Source: Massilia psychrophila (GTDB taxonomy: Bacteria; Pseudomonadota; Gammaproteobacteria; Burkholderiales; Burkholderiaceae_D). Taken from it: a stretch of 64,000 bases of DNA. The number at the start of each line of letters is the position of its first letter. Position 1 is the first letter of the stretch. Below the pieces are notes generated by a model. It was not told the DNA's origin. It did no database searches and saw only the letters and a program-made list of their open reading frames with translations. The translations under genes and the position numbers were made by a program. The stretch is taken from NCBI RefSeq assembly GCF_002760665.1, contig NZ_PDOB01000017.1:31734-95733 (forward strand). Reading direction: 5' to 3'. Positions 62,730 to 64,000 of the stretch are shown in pieces.

Positions 62730-63818
62730 ATGAGCATCCGCTTTCGTCATTCCTTGCGCACACTGCTACCCACCCTCGCCCTGCTGGTTCAAGTTCCCGG
62801 GGCAGCGGCCAGCACCTTGAACCAGAACGCGTCATGGACCATCGACCGGGCCGGCACCACCACCAAGTTCCGCTCGGTGGCCTACGGCGATTCAATCTAT
62901 GCCGGCTACAACGGTTCCGTCAGCAGCGCGGCAAAATACGCGGCGCCGACGGTCAACGCGGAATATTTGGCGGCGCAGTGGGGCGCCGACATCGAAAGTG
63001 TGCGCCGCACCAAGTCTGGTGCGGTTGCCTCGGACGTGTACAACAACAAGATCGTGGCGGAGCGCTCGTATATGCAAGCGAGCAACACGCGCGTCGTCAC
63101 CTTCGAGATGTGCGGCAACGATGGCCTGCAGGCGCGCGCCGCCTTCAAGAGCCAGACCGGTACCTGCAATTACAGTCGGATGGCAGCGGCGGAAAGTAGC
63201 TGCAAGACGTATGTGACAGCGGCGATGGACTACATTAACGCCAACGCTTATCCTGGCGTCAAGCTGAAGGTGATCTCCAACCTGCACTATCCGGGCTATG
63301 CCGTGGACACTGCGCAGAGTTCCTGCAAGGACGCCAGTACCGGGGCCACCGTCAAAATGCAGGACAAATTCCTGCCTTCCCTCGCCAGGATGAATTACAT
63401 GATGTGCGACGTGGCGCGGCAAAAAGGTTTTACCTGTGCGGACAACTTTGCCCAGTACATGGCCGCCGACTACGATGCCAACGGCGACGGCCAGGTCGAC
63501 TCCGATGGCCTGCGCTATGTCGCCGGTGAAAGCGAAGCGAGCTATGTCGCCCGCATCACATCGACGCTGCGCTCGACGATACGTGACGCCAACACGCATT
63601 TCGTGTCCTCGAGCAGCAGCTACGATTACATCCAGTCCGACGACACCCACCCGACCTACAACGGCAGCACCATCACCTCCGGCCTGTTCGGGTCCACTAC
63701 CGGCAGCGGTGCGGCGCGCTACAGCGCGTTCAGCGGCGGCAAGAGTCCTATCTGGAATCAATACGGCCACGAGCGCATTGGCTGGGCGGTGTCGACCTAC
63801 AATCCGTCCGCACCCTGA
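62730..63818 (+). CDS. Secreted SGNH/GDSL-type hydrolase
   Basis: Protein of 362 residues. Signal peptide ends near GAAAST. SGNH blocks are SVAYGDSIYAGYNG (nucleophile Ser near 55), TFEMCGNDGL (Gly-Asn) and the C-terminal DDTHPTYNG (catalytic Asp and His). Six cysteines may form disulfides (MCGND, TCNY, SSCK). AAGGAG lies seven bases upstream of ATG 62730. It is probably an extracellular esterase or lipase. A truncated frame for a membrane protein follows 16 bases later. Confidence 0.85.
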   Translation: MSIRFRHSLRTLLPTLALLVQVPGAAASTLNQNASWTIDRAGTTTKFRSVAYGDSIYAGYNGSVSSAAKYAAPTVNAEYLAAQWGADIESVRRTKSGAVASDVYNNKIVAERSYMQASNTRVVTFEMCGNDGLQARAAFKSQTGTCNYSRMAAAESSCKTYVTAAMDYINANAYPGVKLKVISNLHYPGYAVDTAQSSCKDASTGATVKMQDKFLPSLARMNYMMCDVARQKGFTCADNFAQYMAADYDANGDGQVDSDGLRYVAGESEASYVARITSTLRSTIRDANTHFVSSSSSYDYIQSDDTHPTYNGSTITSGLFGSTTGSGAARYSAFSGGKSPIWNQYGHERIGWAVSTYNPSAP

Positions 63819-63834
63819 CGGCCAGGCGTAGATC

Positions 63835-64000
63835 TTGGCATCGTCACCTCGTTCCAGGCCAGTGCCGGCCAGTACCGGCAAGGGCGCTGCCGGCCGCGCC
63901 TGGCGCCCGGCCCGGGGCCGCCTCGTCATCGCGCTGTTACTGGCCGTCGCCAGCGTCGCCGCGCTGTGGCGCCTGGCGACGCCGCCCGGGTCCGGCGCCA
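63835..64000 (+). CDS. N-terminal fragment of a membrane-anchored protein
   Basis: Runs off the right edge. From a TTG at 63835 a basic N terminus (SPRSRPVPASTGKG) is followed by one helix (LVIALLLAVASVAALWRLAT) and a Pro-rich region. This layout, next to a lipase-like gene, would suit a lipase chaperone (LifO), but the fragment is too short to tell and the partner here is SGNH-type, which does not normally need one. Confidence 0.4.
   Translation, partial: MASSPRSRPVPASTGKGAAGRAWRPARGRLVIALLLAVASVAALWRLATPPGSGA

Noticed and set aside
62730..64000. Lipase plus dedicated chaperone pair
   Set aside because: The hydrolase is SGNH-type and the downstream fragment is too short to identify as LifO.

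Overview
The window comes from a high-GC betaproteobacterium, most likely an Oxalobacteraceae member close to Massilia, Telluria, Duganella or Janthinobacterium. This is an inference from gene content: a PEP-CTERM exported protein behind a sigma-54-like promoter, paired hybrid histidine kinases beside a KaiC-like remnant, a DUF4394 lipoprotein next to an ECF sigma/RskA pair, OmpC-type porins and gal genes of that type. Genes are densely packed on both strands with good Shine-Dalgarno sites. I saw no rRNA, tRNA or CRISPR array.

Layout. 0-3.2 kb: tail of a KefB/C-type antiporter, a class V aminotransferase and a formyltransferase fused to two ACT domains, then a decayed PHB depolymerase. 3.2-8.4 kb: three sensor kinases (two are close paralogues), a VOC protein and a broken KaiC-like ATPase. 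8.6-11.7 kb: DUF4394 lipoprotein, anti-sigma RskA and its ECF sigma factor, with similar promoter-like sequences in front of both transcription units. 12-15.2 kb: TonB-dependent receptor and a membrane-anchored alpha/beta hydrolase. 15.3-19.7 kb: SMP-30 lactonase with aldose 1-epimerase, then glycerate kinase with tartronate semialdehyde reductase. 20.4-25.5 kb: porin, luciferase-like oxidoreductase, AI-2E family membrane protein and a trans-sulfuration PLP enzyme. 26-28 kb: yjcH-actP acetate uptake operon.

28.1-36.4 kb is a mobile-element island. It holds an intact IS66 element with an 8-bp target duplication, two copies of a 162-bp MITE, a PEP-CTERM gene between the MITEs, a probable 5' fragment of a group II intron just after that gene's terminator, and an IS1182-like element whose ends match the MITE ends. 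The IS1182-like element has a frameshifted transposase and is interrupted by a second IS66 element with its own 8-bp target duplication. The order of insertion can be read directly.

36.4-51.9 kb: a MarR-GNAT regulator with a palindromic operator, an 800-base stretch with transposon-end-like motifs, a DUF4142 protein, and a carbohydrate/envelope block (GT4 glycosyltransferase, GH2 glycosidase, galK, galT, a GH1-RmlD fusion and glf). Hemerythrin, methyltransferase and ZIP genes and a truncated Mn-catalase lie within this block. 51.9-64 kb: a large CHASE-PAS hybrid kinase, a decayed ABC exporter, a peroxiredoxin-glutaredoxin fusion, an ABM monooxygenase, a LysR/EamA pair that lost both 5' ends in one deletion, two PH-domain membrane proteins, a Gfo/Idh/MocA oxidoreductase, an SGNH hydrolase and the start of a further membrane protein.

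The strongest candidates for new biology are the MITE family linked to the IS1182-like element, the formyltransferase-ACT-ACT protein, the GH1-RmlD/glf glycan block and the shared promoter motifs. I see no complete and clearly undescribed defence or mobile system.
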